In this document: piece by piece, positions 8,369 through 9,271 of the stretch | Layout: each line of letters starts with the position of its first letter | Position numbering within the stretch: the first letter of the stretch is position 1 | Assembly (NCBI GenBank): GCA_001829395.1 | Contig: MIBD01000099.1 | Coordinates: 19,249 to 28,519 of the forward strand | DNA: 9,271 bases | Direction: 5' to 3' | DNA from: Spirochaetes bacterium GWF1_49_6 | GTDB taxonomy: Bacteria > Spirochaetota > Brevinematia > Brevinematales > GWF1-51-8 | The notes under the pieces: model-generated | Told to the model about the DNA's origin: nothing | The model's input: the letters and a program-made list of their open reading frames with translations, nothing else | Database searches by the model: none | Program-made: the position numbers and the translations under genes

Positions 8369-8608
8369 ATGAAATCGGCGGTACAAAAATGGGGAAACAG
8401 CCTCGCTGTGAGGATTCCCGCGAATTACGCGAAGGATGTGCGGATTCAGGAAGGGTCGGCCGTGGAGGTGACGGTCGAGGAAAACAGGATAGTGATAATC
8501 CCTGAAACGAAAGGCGGCCGTCTGGAAGAAATGCTCTCCCGCATTGATGAGAATAACCGGCATGGGGAAACCGATACCGGAGGACAAGTTGGCAGCGAAA
8601 TCTGGTAG
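8369..8608 (+). CDS. mazE: MazE-type antitoxin
   Basis: This 79 aa protein is the antitoxin of a type II toxin-antitoxin pair. The N-terminal half is an AbrB/MazE swapped-hairpin DNA-binding domain: SAVQKWGNSLAVRIPANYA (3-21) followed by the strand-rich GSAVEVTVEENRIVII (28-43). The C-terminal tail after about residue 45, rich in charged residues (GGRLEEMLSRIDENN), is the usual disordered part that wraps and blocks MazF. The ATG at 8369 is fixed by GGGAGG four bases upstream; an in-frame start at 8336 lies within the promoter and is excluded. The gene overlaps mazF by 20 bases. MazE and the MazEF complex normally repress their own promoter. Confidence 0.92.
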   Translation: MKSAVQKWGNSLAVRIPANYAKDVRIQEGSAVEVTVEENRIVIIPETKGGRLEEMLSRIDENNRHGETDTGGQVGSEIW

Positions 8609-8939
8609 TTATATCCCGGAAAGGGGGGATATCGTATGGCTCATGTTCAATCCGCAGAGCGGGCACGAACAATCCAGGCATCGTCCCGCGTTGGTGATTT
8701 CCCCGAAATCGTATAACTCTAAAACCGGACTCGCGCTGTTTTGTCCAATTACTACAAAAATAAAAGGATATCCTTTCGAGGTTAGGATTGTTGCAGGGGA
8801 TAAAATAAACGGTGCGGTACTCTGCGACCAAGTGAAAAGTCTCGATTGGCGGGCGCGTGACGCGAGGTTTATCGCCGCCGCGCCGGGGGATATTGTCGCC
8901 GGGGTGATAGGAAACATCAATCTGCTGATTAACGAGTAA
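8589..8939 (+). CDS. mazF: MazF-type mRNA interferase toxin
   Basis: MazF is an endoribonuclease that cuts mRNA at short specific sequences and halts growth when MazE is degraded. This 116 aa protein closely follows the E. coli chromosomal MazF pattern: RGDIVWLMFNPQSGHEQ, then HRPALVISPKSYN (Arg32 aligning with catalytic Arg29), CPITTKIKGYPFEV (Thr55 aligning with Thr52) and LCDQVKSLDWRAR. The start is taken as the TTG at 8589 because GGAGG lies five bases before it and the length then fits the family (E. coli 111 aa). ATG codons at 8547 and 8562 would add 9 to 14 residues but lack good ribosome sites. It overlaps the end of mazE, so the pair is probably translationally coupled. Cleavage specificity cannot be read from the sequence. 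Confidence 0.92.
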   Translation: MAAKSGSYIPERGDIVWLMFNPQSGHEQSRHRPALVISPKSYNSKTGLALFCPITTKIKGYPFEVRIVAGDKINGAVLCDQVKSLDWRARDARFIAAAPGDIVAGVIGNINLLINE

Positions 8940-8994
8940 AACCTTTCATTTTTCTTCCATGAGGTATATAAACCAAACGGTAATTAAATTCGGC

Positions 8995-9023
8995 TTGATA
9001 CCTTTTTCATCCGGGTCTATAAT
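8995..9023 (+). promoter_or_regulatory. Promoter of the small membrane protein gene
   Basis: TTGATA (8995-9000), 17 bp spacer, perfect TATAAT (9018-9023). The start near 9030 is only about 20 bases before the ATG at 9049, which rules out upstream in-frame starts at 8959 and 9022. The gap 8940-8994 after mazF shows no terminator. Confidence 0.7.
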
Positions 9024-9048
9024 GTGGTATCATTTTAGGAAGGCGCGA

Positions 9049-9222
9049 ATGGAACGTAAAGAACCGTGGTGGAAAAAACTCATCTTTATTCCCGTATTTT
9101 TATTATTATACGCGATGAATTATTTTATCGGACTGATCGATTACCCGTCCACGGTCAAGCAGGAAACGGAGTATCAATATTACCGCGGTGATCGCGGATA
9201 TTCTCTGACTGCGGATATTTAG
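9049..9222 (+). CDS. Small single-pass membrane protein, unknown
   Basis: This encodes a 57 aa protein. Residues 1-9 are basic and Trp-rich (MERKEPWWKK), residues about 10-30 form one hydrophobic segment (LIFIPVFLLLYAMNYFIGLI), and the last 26 residues are polar with several Tyr and Asp/Glu. The positive N-terminus predicts an N-in orientation in the inner membrane. AGGAAGG five bases before the ATG and the promoter at 8995-9023 support this start. The family is not recognised. The next gene begins two bases after its stop, suggesting co-transcription. Confidence 0.6.
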   Translation: MERKEPWWKKLIFIPVFLLLYAMNYFIGLIDYPSTVKQETEYQYYRGDRGYSLTADI

Positions 9223-9224
9223 AT

Positions 9225-9271
9225 ATGAAAGAAATCACTGACGCTATGCGGGTTCTTGGCCTGACTTCCGA
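9225..9271 (+). CDS. Start of a further gene, cut by the window edge
   Basis: An open frame begins with an ATG two bases after the preceding stop and runs off the window. Only about 15 residues are visible (MKEITDAMRVLGLTS). The pattern 'A-x-x-VLGL' near the N-terminus recalls the beginning of J-domain (DnaJ-like) proteins, but this is far too little to assign. No clear Shine-Dalgarno sequence precedes it, so translation would rely on coupling to the upstream gene. Confidence 0.4.
   Translation, partial: MKEITDAMRVLGLTS

Noticed and set aside
8256..8831. Minus-strand open frame of 191 codons across mazEF
   Set aside because: It runs antisense through the mazEF promoter and both genes. The overlapping frame at 8195-8587 carries the CPERSRG peptide of a dispersed repeat, a known false-ORF signature.

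Overview
The window is bacterial: Shine-Dalgarno sequences, sigma70-type promoters, overlapping genes and rho-independent terminators are all visible. No gene fixes the taxon. A full-length pyruvate phosphate dikinase (PPDK) suggests an organism with PPi-linked, often anaerobic, glycolysis. The backbone genes are moderate to high in GC. A block from about 5061 to 8190 is conspicuously AT-rich by eye and looks foreign.

Left part (1-2090): the 3' part of an HEXXH zinc-peptidase-like gene, an intergenic stretch with a dispersed palindromic repeat of the 'TGTCATTGCGAG' type, and a leftward SMI1/KNR4 (SUKH)-like gene with its own promoter. Centre left (1985-5060): a strong promoter drives a two-gene operon, a 76-77 aa unknown protein joined by a TAATG overlap to ppdK, whose catalytic residues are all present.

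AT-rich island (5061-8217): a compact restriction-modification unit. A rightward BfiI/NgoFVII-like PLD-family nuclease converges, with overlapping stop codons, on a leftward gamma-class adenine-N6 methyltransferase. The methyltransferase is co-transcribed behind a 57 aa ribbon-helix-helix protein. The operon promoter carries a perfect 18 bp palindrome and a near copy of it, so autoregulation by the small protein, acting as an R-M controller, is a reasonable hypothesis. The island is flanked by a direct repeat of the 3' end of ppdK (5028-5060 and 8185-8217, 30/33 identical, the last 25 bp 24/25). This suggests insertion at the ppdK 3' end with the gene restored. No integrase or transposase is present. 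The likely ancestral ppdK terminator is now stranded at 8284-8312, and the island has its own terminator and promoter fused together right after ppdK.

Right part (8218-9271): a second dispersed repeat, the stranded terminator, a mazEF toxin-antitoxin operon with a near-consensus promoter, a small single-pass membrane protein with its own promoter, and the first codons of another gene. Two addiction-type modules, R-M and mazEF, therefore sit side by side downstream of ppdK.
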